From the NCBI GenBank assembly GCA_904420555.1, contig CAJFVO010000004.1, forward strand, positions 1 through 64,000: 64,000 nt of DNA, read 5' to 3'. Shown here piece after piece: positions 15,899 through 24,125 of the stretch (position 1 is the stretch's first letter; every line of letters begins with the position of its first letter). A program made the position numbers and the translations under genes. The notes beneath the pieces are model-generated. The model was given only the letters and a program-made list of their open reading frames with translations. It did no database searches and was not told where the DNA came from. This stretch comes from Candidatus Heritagella intestinalis. GTDB lineage: Bacteria > Bacillota > Clostridia > Oscillospirales > Acutalibacteraceae.

Positions 15899-17565
15899 AT
15901 ACCGGCATAAAAAAACGAAGCGGCTTCCAAGTGATGGCACGTCTCATCGGGCTGGTGAAGCCTTTAACCGGCTTTATGCTCCTGGCTATCCTTATGGGGC
16001 TCATCGGCCATCTCTGCGCCGCCTTTATCACCATCTTCGGCGGCTATGCGGTGCTGGAGGCTTTGCGTTTTGATACGCCCTTCACCCTCACCGCCCTGTT
16101 TGTCTGCGTGGTAGTCTTTGCCGTCGTGCGGGGCTTTTTGCGGTATGCGGAACAGGCCTGCAACCACTTTATCGCCTTCAAGCTGCTGGCCCTTCTGCGG
16201 GACAAGGTGTTCCGGGCGCTGCGGCGGCTCTGCCCCGCCAAGCTGGATGGCCGGGACAGGGGCGACTTGATTTCAGTCATCACCTCGGACATTGAGCTGC
16301 TGGAGGTCTTCTACGCCCATACCATCTCCCCGGCGGCCATTGCATTCCTATTTACCGTTGTGATGTGCTTGTTCATCGGTTCCTACCACTGGCTGCTGGG
16401 GCTGATCGCACTGGCGGCGTATCTCGCCGTGGGGATTGCCATTCCTCTGGCAACGTCCAAGTTCAGCGGGGACAACGGAATTCGGTTCCGCACCAAGTCA
16501 GGCGATTTATCCGGCTTTGTGCTGGACAGCCTGCGAGGGCTTTCGGAAACCCTGCAATATGGACAGGGCAGGAAGCGGTTGGATGAGATGAATGAGAAAA
16601 CCGGCGAGCTTGCCAAAGACGAGGAACGCATGAAGCGCACGGCCGGCCGCAATTCGGCAGTGACCAACACGGTAGTGCTGGCCTTTGACCTTGTGATGCT
16701 GTTTGTCTCCGCTTTGCTCTATCTAAGCGGCGCCGTGGGCTTTGATGGGGTGCTGATCCCCACCATTGCCCTGTTCTCCTCCTTTGGCCCCGTAATCGCA
16801 TTGGCAGCATTGGGGAGCACCCTGCAAAACACCTTTGCGGCGGGCAACCGGGTGCTGGATATTCTGGACGAAACTCCGGTGGTGGAGGAAGCCACCGGTC
16901 AGACGGAAATCACTTTCACGGGCGCGGCGGCGGAGCAGGTCACCTTTTCCTATGGGAGCGAAACCATCCTTTCGGACGTATCGGTGGAGATACCGGAGCA
17001 CAGCGTGATTGGCATTGTGGGACGCAGCGGCAGCGGGAAGTCTACGCTGCTGAAGCTGTTCATGCGGTTCTGGGATGTGCAGCAGGGCAGTGTAACGCTT
17101 TCCGGCACAAGGGTCGCGGACATCAATACGAAGAATCTGCGGGAGATGGAGAGCTTCGTCACCCAGGAGACCCACCTGTTCCACGACAGCATCAAAAACA
17201 ACCTGCGGATCGCCAAACTGGACGCTGCCGACGAGGAAATCGAGGCCGCCTGCAAAAAGGCGTCGGTGCATGATTTCATCATGAGCCTTCCAAAAGGTTA
17301 CGATACCCCGGTGGGTGAGCTGGGGGATACCCTCTCCGGCGGGGAACGGCAGCGGCTGGGGCTGGCAAGAGCTTTCCTGCACGACGCGCCCTTCCTGCTC
17401 CTGGACGAGCCCACCAGCAACCTGGACAGCTTAAATGAGGCGGTCATCTTAAAATCCCTCCGCGAGGAACGGGAGGGAAAGACGGTGGTACTGGTGTCTC
17501 ACCGTCAGTCCACCATGCGGATTGCGGATACCGTCTATTCGGTTGAGCATGGGAGAATGAGTTAA
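15895..17565 (+). CDS. CydC-like ABC exporter half, heme-locus associated
   Basis: Type IV ABC exporter half: six TM helices in residues about 20-300, then an ATPase domain with Walker A GRSGSGKST, Q-loop TQETHLF, signature LSGGERQRLGLARAF, Walker B FLLLDEPTSNLDS and the VSHR switch. It forms a heterodimer with the upstream half in comparable pairs. Start ATG overlaps the stop of that gene. Complete, 556 residues. Operon position downstream of the DtxR gene suggests iron or heme stress control. Confidence 0.82.
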   Translation: MNTGIKKRSGFQVMARLIGLVKPLTGFMLLAILMGLIGHLCAAFITIFGGYAVLEALRFDTPFTLTALFVCVVVFAVVRGFLRYAEQACNHFIAFKLLALLRDKVFRALRRLCPAKLDGRDRGDLISVITSDIELLEVFYAHTISPAAIAFLFTVVMCLFIGSYHWLLGLIALAAYLAVGIAIPLATSKFSGDNGIRFRTKSGDLSGFVLDSLRGLSETLQYGQGRKRLDEMNEKTGELAKDEERMKRTAGRNSAVTNTVVLAFDLVMLFVSALLYLSGAVGFDGVLIPTIALFSSFGPVIALAALGSTLQNTFAAGNRVLDILDETPVVEEATGQTEITFTGAAAEQVTFSYGSETILSDVSVEIPEHSVIGIVGRSGSGKSTLLKLFMRFWDVQQGSVTLSGTRVADINTKNLREMESFVTQETHLFHDSIKNNLRIAKLDAADEEIEAACKKASVHDFIMSLPKGYDTPVGELGDTLSGGERQRLGLARAFLHDAPFLLLDEPTSNLDSLNEAVILKSLREEREGKTVVLVSHRQSTMRIADTVYSVEHGRMS

Positions 17566-17581
17566 AGAAAGAGGTACATAG

Positions 17582-17974
17582 ATGAAATTAAAGCGGCTGA
17601 TATTTCTGATTTTTGGTTTTCTTAGCCTGGGATTGGGTTGTGTCGGTGTAGTGATTCCTATTCTTCCTACCGTCCCATTTTTCTTGGTAACGGTGTTCTG
17701 CTTTGCCAACTCCTCCCAGAAACTCCACGACTGGTTTGTAAGCACCAGGCTTTACAAAAAGCACCTGGAATCCTTTGTAAAGAAAAAGGGGATGACGGTG
17801 CAGACTAAGCTGGGAATCATCATCCCGGTGACACTGGTGATGGGGGTCGGATTTTTCATGATGATGCGGGCGAATGTGCTGGCGCCCAGTATCATTCTGG
17901 CCATCGTCTGGGTCTGCCACATCATTTACTTTGTATTTGGGGTGAAAACAATCCATAGAAAGAGCAGAGCATAA
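17582..17974 (+). CDS. ybaN: YbaN/DUF454 family inner membrane protein
   Basis: 130 residues with an N-terminal hydrophobic pair (LIFLIFGFLSLGLGCVGVVIPILPTVPFFL), the motif FCFANSSQKLHDWF, and two further TM helices, all typical of the DUF454/YbaN family. Molecular role is unknown; homologues often sit beside heme or metal uptake genes. RBS AAAGAGGT. Last gene of the operon; its final codons lie inside the 91-bp repeat. Confidence 0.85.
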   Translation: MKLKRLIFLIFGFLSLGLGCVGVVIPILPTVPFFLVTVFCFANSSQKLHDWFVSTRLYKKHLESFVKKKGMTVQTKLGIIIPVTLVMGVGFFMMMRANVLAPSIILAIVWVCHIIYFVFGVKTIHRKSRA

Positions 17975-18047
17975 TCTTTTTAATCTTTCACGTTTTCCTT
18001 TTTGACTCCCGCAGTTGGGTTTTCCCAGCTGCGGGAGTTTATTTTAT
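17957..18047 (+). repeat. 91-bp direct repeat, copy 2 (ybaN 3' end plus terminator)
   Basis: Starts in the codons for RKSRA-stop of ybaN, in the same reading frame as copy 1 in the GH85 gene, and ends at the same terminator base. Same orientation as 5433-5523, five substitutions, no gaps. The intervening 12.4 kb holds the holin-like ORF and the heme locus. Confidence 0.9.
18005..18047 (+). terminator. Intrinsic terminator of the heme operon
   Basis: ACTCCCGCAG pairs with CTGCGGGAGT (18029-18038), then TTTATTTTATTT. It overlaps the stop codon of the convergent gene. Confidence 0.85.
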
Positions 18048-18424
18048 TTCGCCTGTGAGAGTTCTTCCGTTAACTGCAAAATCTGCGGCGCGACCTTTTC
18101 CCGCTCTTTCCTGGTAACCCGGGTATACAGGGGATAGGCGGCGATTACCGCCCCAATCCCGATGAGGCCGATGATGATGCCGGGAATAAAGAGCTGTTCC
18201 ATCCAAACCATGGTGCAGCACATGCCCACTCCCAAGAGCAGGCAGCCGATTACCCCAAGGGTAATGGAGAGAATCCTGCCCTTTTTGGTCGTGCCCTGGT
18301 CCAGGCGCCGGAGCTGCTCCATTTTGTCCTCTTCCTTTGGCAGATACTTTTTCCGGATACTCTGGATTTCCTCCTGCTGCCTGGCGGAATAGGTATAGTG
18401 AAACGTCTGGTTTTGGTTTTCCAT
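18044..18424 (-). CDS. Conserved hypothetical two-TM protein
   Basis: ATG 18424 is chosen because AAAGGAAG lies at normal spacing; 126 residues. N-terminal soluble part (FHYTYSARQQEEIQSIRKKYLPKEEDKMEQLRRLD), two TM helices (about 50-70 and 78-98: ILSITLGVIGCLLLGVGMCC, LFIPGIIIGLIGIGAVIAAY), and a basic/acidic C-terminal helix. I recall similar clostridial proteins without known function. It lies last in the two-component cluster, 68 bp after the membrane protein gene. Confidence 0.75.
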   Translation of the reverse strand: MENQNQTFHYTYSARQQEEIQSIRKKYLPKEEDKMEQLRRLDQGTTKKGRILSITLGVIGCLLLGVGMCCTMVWMEQLFIPGIIIGLIGIGAVIAAYPLYTRVTRKEREKVAPQILQLTEELSQAK

Positions 18425-18492
18425 TGTCAATCTTCCTTTCTGATAAATAGAATACCTCTATGATACAGGATGGTTGTTTTAAAAGAATAAAT

Positions 18493-19401
18493 TTATGTTT
18501 GCGGATAGTGATTTGATTTCTGAATCTGCTTGGTAGAGCGGACAATCATAGAAATCGCCATGGTCAAAACAATCACGCACACCACCCCGCCGGAAGCGCT
18601 GAGCATCATGCGGCGGAACTCCGGCTGGTGGCTCCCAAACTGGGAGAGCATGGCGGTTTCCAGGGAAAGCATTGAGACCAGGGCAGCCGTAAAGTTGATG
18701 ACCTTGGCCGCCGACATGACAGGGCTGCCGTGTTTCCGGAATTTGATGACGTTGATGACGGCCACAATGACGATATAAAACGAATACATGGCCATGGCGT
18801 AAATCATAAACCCCGGATAGGAAAAGCCCCGGTTTTGTGTCACCATATAGACGAGAATCCCCACCAGGGCCTGGTTCATCAGCAGGAGGATGCTCCCGCA
18901 GGCCCGGTAGCGCTTCCATTCGGAGATAATGTCCTCCCCCATGGGCCGGCGGTGGACGTATCGTACCAGGACCGCCCGCATGATGGAAAGCAGGATATAG
19001 TAAAACGCAAGGGCCATAAACCAGGCGGAACGGTACCGGATTCCGGAAAACAGGTTCAGCGCTACATACAGAAGGTTGATGACCAACTCGCCGTGAAGGG
19101 TAACCTCTGAGCGGAAAACCACATCCTCCAATAAACGCTTTCCCAAAGGGGTGCTGCGGATTTTTTTAACCAGCGCCATCTCCCGGATGCCGGTGCGTAT
19201 GGCGTCGATGATGCGGGGCATTCCTGTTATGGTGACAATCATGGCATAGGCCGAGAGGAGATAGGCCACATAAGAAAGGGCAGAGTGGTCCTCCATGCAC
19301 AGCACAATACAGACAAAAACAAAAGAGGGGACGGCAATGAGCACAGTGGGGAGAGGCTTGAGAAAGAATATTTTTTTGCAAAGCCTTTTAAGACGTTCCA
19401 T
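18493..19401 (-). CDS. Polytopic membrane protein of a two-component operon, unknown function
   Basis: 302 residues, about seven hydrophobic segments (PTVLIAVPSFVFVCIVL, ALSYVAYLLSAYAMIVTI, VINLLYVALNLF, ILLLMNQALVGILVYMV, MIYAMAMYSFYIVIVAVI, and two in the C-terminal third). No recognisable catalytic motif. The start overlaps the kinase gene by 14 bp, so it is co-translated with it; it could be a sensor partner or an envelope-modifying protein. I do not recognise the family. Confidence 0.7.
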   Translation of the reverse strand: MERLKRLCKKIFFLKPLPTVLIAVPSFVFVCIVLCMEDHSALSYVAYLLSAYAMIVTITGMPRIIDAIRTGIREMALVKKIRSTPLGKRLLEDVVFRSEVTLHGELVINLLYVALNLFSGIRYRSAWFMALAFYYILLSIMRAVLVRYVHRRPMGEDIISEWKRYRACGSILLLMNQALVGILVYMVTQNRGFSYPGFMIYAMAMYSFYIVIVAVINVIKFRKHGSPVMSAAKVINFTAALVSMLSLETAMLSQFGSHQPEFRRMMLSASGGVVCVIVLTMAISMIVRSTKQIQKSNHYPQT

Positions 19402-20482
19402 CCCGCTCCCTCCTGAGCTTTACTGTAAAGGTGCTGCCTTTTCCCACCTGGCTGCTGACGGAAATATCCCCGCCCATAATGTCCATCACCCGCTTCACCA
19501 GGGCAAGCCCAAGGCCATTGCCCTGGGTGGCGTGGGAGGTATCCCCCTGATAAAACTTTTCAAAGATGTGCTTTCCCACTTGGGGCGGAATCCCGCAGCC
19601 GGTGTCCGACACCTGTACCACCGCAAAATCCCCTTGGGCCTGTAGGGAAAGGGACACTTTTCCGTGGGGCTCCGTAAACTTGATGGCGTTGGAAAACAGG
19701 TTGTTCCACACCAGGGACAGCAGCTCCGCGTCGGCTTTCACCATGACCTCTTCTGCTACGGCGGTTTCAATTTCCAGATTTTTTTCTTCCCAAATCTCCT
19801 CAAAGGCCAGCAGACATTCGCATAGCTGCTCCCCCAGATTGTAGGTTTCCATTTTCGGATAGATCTGCTGGTTTTCCAGCTTGTTGAGCTTGAGGATATT
19901 GGTAATCAGGTTGGCAAGCCGCCGGGAAGCATCCGTGACGGATTTGGCGTATTCCATCCGCCGGGCCTCCGGCAGGCCGGGCTGCTGGAGCAGGGTGCCG
20001 TAGTTTTGAATCACCGCCAAGGGGGTTTTCAATTCGTGGGACACATTGGCGATAAAGTCTGTCCGCAGGGTCTCGGTTCCGGAAAGCTCCTCCGCCATTT
20101 GGTTAAAGTAATCGGCAATGACGTCAAACCCGCTTTCGGTATCCAGATTGCGCATAGGGGGAATCCGTACAGAGAAATCCCCTTTCATGATCTGCTCCGC
20201 CGCCTTCACAATTTTTTTCACCGGGCGGTCTACCATGAATTTGCGCCGGATCCCGTCGATCACCGTACATAGAAGGCTCAGCAACACCACATTCCAAAAA
20301 GTGGCCTTGGCCGCCTGCTCGATGTGCGCTTTGGAAAACTCCATTCCCGTAGACCGGGTCACCGTATTGAGAAATAAAATCATACAGCAGCTAATGACAA
20401 AGGCCATCAGCAGGAAGAAGGTAAGATACCGCCGGATGGAGAACAGCCACCGGACGCTCCGCTTGGTCATTTTCTCACTCAT
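19388..20482 (-). CDS. Sensor histidine kinase (HAMP, HisKA, HATPase)
   Basis: Membrane sensor that phosphorylates the adjacent OmpR-type regulator. TM1 about 19-38, a very short extracytoplasmic loop (about 39-60), TM2 about 61-76, HAMP-like linker 82-135, phosphoacceptor motif SHELKTP with His149, N-box NNLFSNAIKF, G1 DTGCGIP, F-box FEKFYQGD and G2 GNGLGLAL. The loop of about 22 residues is typical of intramembrane-sensing kinases that detect envelope stress. The start overlaps the regulator stop by 4 bp. Confidence 0.92.
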   Translation of the reverse strand: MSEKMTKRSVRWLFSIRRYLTFFLLMAFVISCCMILFLNTVTRSTGMEFSKAHIEQAAKATFWNVVLLSLLCTVIDGIRRKFMVDRPVKKIVKAAEQIMKGDFSVRIPPMRNLDTESGFDVIADYFNQMAEELSGTETLRTDFIANVSHELKTPLAVIQNYGTLLQQPGLPEARRMEYAKSVTDASRRLANLITNILKLNKLENQQIYPKMETYNLGEQLCECLLAFEEIWEEKNLEIETAVAEEVMVKADAELLSLVWNNLFSNAIKFTEPHGKVSLSLQAQGDFAVVQVSDTGCGIPPQVGKHIFEKFYQGDTSHATQGNGLGLALVKRVMDIMGGDISVSSQVGKGSTFTVKLRRERDGTS

Positions 20483-21153
20483 GTCAATACCGCCTTATAG
20501 CCCAGCCCGTGGACCGTGACAATTTTAAAATCCGTGCATTCCGAAAATTTATCCCGCAGCTTTGTTATATAGACATCCACCGTCCGGGGGCCGGAGGAGG
20601 ATGCGCTGTCCCAAAATTCATCCATGAGCTGGGAGCGGGTAAAGGTCTTTTTCGGATAGGACAGCAGCTTGTAAATCAGGTTGAATTCCCGCACGGTCAG
20701 GGGGATTTCCTCCCCGTTTAAATAGGCGGTGTGCTCTTCGGCGTCCAAAGTCAGGCTGCCTACCATCAGTTTTTTGCTGGTTGCGATTTTCGCCCGCCGC
20801 AGCAGGGCTTCCATCCGCAGAAGCAGCTCATCCAGGTCGATGGGCTTTACCATATAATCGTCGATGCCCACTTTGAAGCCCCGCTGCTTGGCTGCGAAAT
20901 CATCCCGGGCAGTCATAAACAGGATGGGGATTTCCTGGTTCAATTCCCGGATGGTTTTGGCAAATTCAAACCCATCGATTCCAGGCATCATAATATCGGA
21001 GAGAATCAAATCAAACAGGGTGCCCCCATACATGGCGTCATAGGCTTCGTTGGCGCTCAGGCAGCCGTATGCGTTGTAGCCGTTTTGGTTCAGATAAGAG
21101 CACACGGTCTTGTTCAGCTCCCGGTCATCCTCTACTACCAATACTTTAAACAT
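20479..21153 (-). CDS. OmpR/PhoB-family response regulator
   Basis: Receiver domain 1-120 with acidic pocket E8-D9-D10, phosphoacceptor D53 (LILSDIMMPG), T81-A82 switch and K103; winged-helix output domain about 130-224 (LTVREFNLIYKLLS, GPRTVDVYITKLRDK, GLGYKAVL). ATG 21153 follows GAGGAGGCGGGAG. First gene of the operon with the kinase and membrane protein. OmpR-type regulators bind direct repeats of about 11-bp period, and such a triplet occurs at 21865-21892. Confidence 0.92.
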   Translation of the reverse strand: MFKVLVVEDDRELNKTVCSYLNQNGYNAYGCLSANEAYDAMYGGTLFDLILSDIMMPGIDGFEFAKTIRELNQEIPILFMTARDDFAAKQRGFKVGIDDYMVKPIDLDELLLRMEALLRRAKIATSKKLMVGSLTLDAEEHTAYLNGEEIPLTVREFNLIYKLLSYPKKTFTRSQLMDEFWDSASSSGPRTVDVYITKLRDKFSECTDFKIVTVHGLGYKAVLT

Positions 21154-21241
21154 AACTCCCGCCTCCTCATACTTGGCCCCTTCAGGATACCACGGAAATG
21201 TTAAAGATTTGTTTGGATTCCGGGGTAGCATATAAAATTTC

Positions 21242-21272
21242 GGGCCTGCACACAGCATGTGCGCGCAGGCCC
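21242..21272 (-). terminator. Intrinsic terminator of the small-protein gene (minus strand)
   Basis: GGGCCTGC (21242-21249) pairs with GCAGGCCC (21265-21272); on the minus strand it is followed by GAAATTTTATA. It separates the small genes from the regulator operon. Confidence 0.65.
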
Positions 21273-21295
21273 GAAGTCAGATGTATTTTTAGGGC

Positions 21296-21565
21296 TTAGT
21301 GCTGTGCAGACAGCGTGCTGCCGTTTTTCGCGGCGTCTATCCGGGCTTGGGCCTGGGCGGTTCTCGCCTTTGCCTGGGCAATGGCTTCTTCCCGCTTTGC
21401 CTGGTCTGCGGCCTTGCGGAGTTCCGGGTTGCTTTGGGCTTTGGCCTCCTCCCACTGGGCCTTGGATTCCGCCTTTGCCGCCTCAAAGTTGGCCTTGTCC
21501 ACTTGGTGCTGGGCCTTAGCACTTTCCTTCATATCCTCCAATGCGTTCTTGAAAAAATTCGACAT
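21296..21565 (-). CDS. Small Ala/Lys/Glu-rich helical protein, unknown function
   Basis: 89 residues, almost all predicted helix, with heptad-like Ala/Lys/Gln repeats (EAAKAESKAQWEEAKAQ, then REEAIAQAKARTAQAQARID). No TM or cysteine. RBS AGAAAGGAAG at proper spacing. It is the second gene behind the 21843-21892 promoter and follows the 34-residue membrane peptide, so the pair may be an envelope-stress output of the neighbouring two-component system. Possible coiled-coil or membrane-associated role; family not recognised. Confidence 0.65.
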   Translation of the reverse strand: MSNFFKNALEDMKESAKAQHQVDKANFEAAKAESKAQWEEAKAQSNPELRKAADQAKREEAIAQAKARTAQAQARIDAAKNGSTLSAQH

Positions 21566-21625
21566 GACAATCTTCCTTTCTGAAAATCATATGGGAATCG
21601 CAGTAAGCGATGGTATGGGGGTTGG

Positions 21626-21659
21626 CTGTTTTTTGCGGCGTCTATTTTGCCTGGCCTGG
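21626..21659 (-). pseudogene. Decayed duplicate of the 3' part of the 89-residue gene
   Basis: The stretch around TTTTTTGCGGCGTCTAT resembles the 21323-21340 segment of the neighbouring gene (TTTTTCGCGGCGTCTAT), and CCTGGCCTGGGGCCTTGCGG resembles its continuation. Reading frame is lost. It looks like a remnant of a tandem copy. Confidence 0.3.
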
Positions 21660-21682
21660 GGCCTTGCGGGGTCTCCCCTTAC

Positions 21683-21787
21683 TTAATAAGAGGATTGCCT
21701 GCGCCCGCGGACCGAATAAACCGCCGCCGTTACGATTCCCACCAGAACGGCAATTCCAGCCGCCACGGGAACAACAAACTTTGCCAT
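21683..21787 (-). CDS. 34-residue single-TM small membrane protein
   Basis: ATG 21787 sits behind AAGGAGGGACTCTC. The product is one hydrophobic helix (FVVPVAAGIAVLVGIVTAAV) followed by a basic tail YSVRGRRQSSY, a typical small membrane protein with positive-inside tail. First gene downstream of the phased-repeat promoter, about 120 bp upstream of the Ala/Lys-rich gene. Confidence 0.6.
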   Translation of the reverse strand: MAKFVVPVAAGIAVLVGIVTAAVYSVRGRRQSSY

Positions 21788-21842
21788 GAGAGTCCCTCCT
21801 TATGAAATCTTTTGGTTTGTGGTTTTCTTATGGGATGGGTTT

Positions 21843-21892
21843 ATTGTAAATCCCGGGTGTTTTTGAATTGCTTGGGAATTGTTTGCGAATTG
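21843..21892 (-). promoter_or_regulatory. Response-regulator-type promoter with three 11-bp-phased repeats
   Basis: On the plus strand GAATTG occurs at 21865, 21876 and 21887, exactly 11 bp apart. Read on the minus strand, the last CAATTC takes the place of the -35, 16 bp from TACAAT (21843-21848). This is the architecture of promoters activated by OmpR-family regulators; the neighbouring regulator (20479-21153) is the obvious candidate. Confidence 0.6.
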
Positions 21893-21983
21893 TGAAAACC
21901 AACGGCAGGATAAATATGCGCAAACCGCTAAAAATAAGGGGAAGCCAAGGGAGATTGGAGAATCAATCGAAGGGGGAAAGGGA

Positions 21984-23612
21984 ATGTCTAAAATTGCGTA
22001 TGTAAACGGGGACGTCATTACGATCAATCCAAACAATGAGGTAGTAGACGGGATTCTAATAGAAAATGGAAGGATTCTGCGGGTGGGAAGCAAAGAGGAG
22101 ATTCTGGCCCTTGGGGATGGCAATACCCAGATAGTGGATTTAAAAGGGAAAGCCATGCTGCCGGGGTTTATCGACCCCCACGGCCACATCGTTGCGGTAG
22201 CGCAGACGCGGCTCCTGATAGATTGCAGCCAGTGCCGCTCCAAAGAAGAGCTGCTGCAGCTGCTGAACCGGAACGTACAGGAGGGTTCCCAGAAAGTAGG
22301 GGGATGGGTAATGGGGTTTGGCTATGACAATTCCCAATTCCACGGCCAGCTGCACCCCACCAAATTTGATTTGGATTCGGTTTCTTCAGAAATCCCGATT
22401 TTTTTGTCCCATGTGTCGGGCCATTTAGCCGTTGCCAACAGCGCTGCTTTACAAAAGCTGGGCTATGCGGGTGAAAACTATGCAGTTCCAGAAGGCGGCG
22501 TTGTCCGGACCGTGTCGCCTGCCTCCAAAGAGCCCAATGGGGTGTTAGAGGAAAACGCCTACTTGGCGGCGGAAAAGAAGAGGCTTCTCCCCGCCCCCAC
22601 TTTTTTGCAGCTCATGGACGCTCTCACAGAGGCCCAGGACCTTTACTGCGCCCAGGGCATTACCACTGCCCAGGACGCCAGTGTGGACCATGGGATTCAC
22701 AGGCTATTGCTGGCTGCGGCCAATGGGGGGAAATTGAAGATAGATGTGGTAGGATACGCCGTACAGAAAGCGACCTTTACTTTATTAGAGGATGCGGGCG
22801 CCCCGGAGCGGGAATCCGTCAACCATTACAAGCTCCTTGGCGGGAAAACATGGCTGGACGGCTCTCCCCAGGGGAAAACCGCTTGGCTGACGCAGCCCTA
22901 TTGGGAACCGCCCAAAGGCCAGGAACCGGGGTACTGCGGTTACGGGACACAGACAGATGAAGCGGTGCTTTCCTATTTTCAGGGCTGCATCCAGAGGAAT
23001 CTCCAGGTAAACGTACACGCCAATGGAGACGCGGCAGCAGATCAGTTCCTGCGCTGTTATAGAAAAGCCTTGGAAACCACCAATCCAACGGCAAAGCTGC
23101 GCCCGGTAATGGTACACGCCCAAACCGTCCGGGAGGACCAGTTAGACCAAATGAAAGCCCTGGGAATCCTTCCCACCTTCTTTTTGGACCACATTTGGTT
23201 CTGGGGAGACTACTACTATGAATCCATCCTGGGGCCGGAAAGGGCAGAGCGGATTTCCCCGGCGGGTTCTGCGGTGAAAAAGGGAATCCCCTTTACCCTG
23301 CACCAGGACCCTCCTGTGAAAATGCCCAACCCTCTTCTGGCCATTCATAACGCTGTGAACCGGCGAACTCAAAAAGGGCGCGTGTTGGGGGAAGGGCAAA
23401 AAATTTCCGTGATGGAGGCCATCTGCGGGGTGACCATCAACGGGGCGTATCAATATTTTGAAGAGCATCAAAAAGGAAGCCTGGAACCCGGCAAATATGC
23501 GGACCTGGTCATACTGGACCGGAACCCCTTGCGGGTCAGCACGGCCCAGATCAAGAATATTCAGGTGCTGGAGACCATCAAGCAGGGGGAAACCCTATGG
23601 AAGAGATCATGA
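21984..23612 (+). CDS. YtcJ-like metal-dependent amidohydrolase
   Basis: Amidohydrolase superfamily TIM-barrel enzyme of the YtcJ/imidazolonepropionase-like branch, predicted to hydrolyse an amide of unknown structure in the cytoplasm. ATG 21984 follows AGGGGGAAAGG. Metal motif DPHGH near residue 65, LSHVSGHLAVANS near 145, VNVHANGDAAADQF (metal His) near 335, VMVHAQ near 370, LHQDPPVKMPNPL (metal Asp) near 440, and the C-terminal beta-sandwich KYADLVILDRNPL. 542 residues, normal length. Monocistronic, with a strong terminator. Confidence 0.85.
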   Translation: MSKIAYVNGDVITINPNNEVVDGILIENGRILRVGSKEEILALGDGNTQIVDLKGKAMLPGFIDPHGHIVAVAQTRLLIDCSQCRSKEELLQLLNRNVQEGSQKVGGWVMGFGYDNSQFHGQLHPTKFDLDSVSSEIPIFLSHVSGHLAVANSAALQKLGYAGENYAVPEGGVVRTVSPASKEPNGVLEENAYLAAEKKRLLPAPTFLQLMDALTEAQDLYCAQGITTAQDASVDHGIHRLLLAAANGGKLKIDVVGYAVQKATFTLLEDAGAPERESVNHYKLLGGKTWLDGSPQGKTAWLTQPYWEPPKGQEPGYCGYGTQTDEAVLSYFQGCIQRNLQVNVHANGDAAADQFLRCYRKALETTNPTAKLRPVMVHAQTVREDQLDQMKALGILPTFFLDHIWFWGDYYYESILGPERAERISPAGSAVKKGIPFTLHQDPPVKMPNPLLAIHNAVNRRTQKGRVLGEGQKISVMEAICGVTINGAYQYFEEHQKGSLEPGKYADLVILDRNPLRVSTAQIKNIQVLETIKQGETLWKRS

Positions 23613-23655
23613 TGTACAGCTGGTATAACGGGGAAAAATGAGCATGACCTATGTC

Positions 23656-23704
23656 AAAAGGCTCCCATGAAACCGCCTTCCCGGCAGGTTTATGGGAGCC
23701 TTTT
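23656..23704. terminator. Bidirectional terminator between the amidohydrolase and XRE genes
   Basis: AAAAGGCTCCCAT pairs with ATGGGAGCCTTTT, with further AAACC/GGTTT pairing near the loop. The stop codon of the minus-strand XRE gene lies within the stem. Confidence 0.8.
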
Positions 23705-23968
23705 GTGCCTCTTGTGCCTCCAAAAGGATTCGGTTTGCCTGCGGCCTATGGGGGTGGAATCCAGGAGGAAGTCGGTGGAAACCTGATAGAGGGCCGCCAG
23801 ACGTTTTAGATTTTGCAGGCTGGGTTCCGAACGCCCTGTTTCATAGCTGGCATAGGTGGAACGCTCAATGTGCAGGGCAGCGGCCACTTGCCTCTGGGAA
23901 AGCTGGCGGCATTCCCGCAGAAATTTCAGCCTCTGCCGGAATTGTTCCCGGTCAAAATTATTCTGCAA
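23690..23968 (-). CDS. XRE-family helix-turn-helix regulator
   Basis: Start TTG 23968 is chosen because GGGAGG precedes it by 7 bp. Residues about 8-62 carry the Cro/CI helix-turn-helix (LKFLRECRQLSQRQVAAALHIERSTYASYETGRSEPSLQNLKRLAALYQVSTDFLL). The C-terminus is a short basic tail (WRHKRHKRLP). It faces away from a second XRE gene across an AT-rich 157-bp spacer holding an inverted repeat; the two may cross-regulate. Confidence 0.8.
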   Translation of the reverse strand: MQNNFDREQFRQRLKFLRECRQLSQRQVAAALHIERSTYASYETGRSEPSLQNLKRLAALYQVSTDFLLDSTPIGRRQTESFWRHKRHKRLP

Positions 23969-24001
23969 AATAGAACCTCCCAAAGTGTTCTAATGAATCT
24001 A

Positions 24002-24041
24002 TACTATAAGCAATATTTTTTTAAATTTAATATTTATAGTA
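24002..24041. promoter_or_regulatory. Inverted repeat between divergent XRE genes (candidate operator)
   Basis: TACTATAA-gc-AATATT (24002-24017) mirrors AATATTTATAGTA (24029-24041). The location between two divergent HTH genes suggests an operator, though the sequence is simply AT-rich as well. Confidence 0.4.
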
Positions 24042-24125
24042 CATCACATTTCGGACAAAATATCAATAGTATATGTATTTAAAAATGAGATACTTATAGA
24101 CTATATTTTGAAAGGATGTGAGCCT

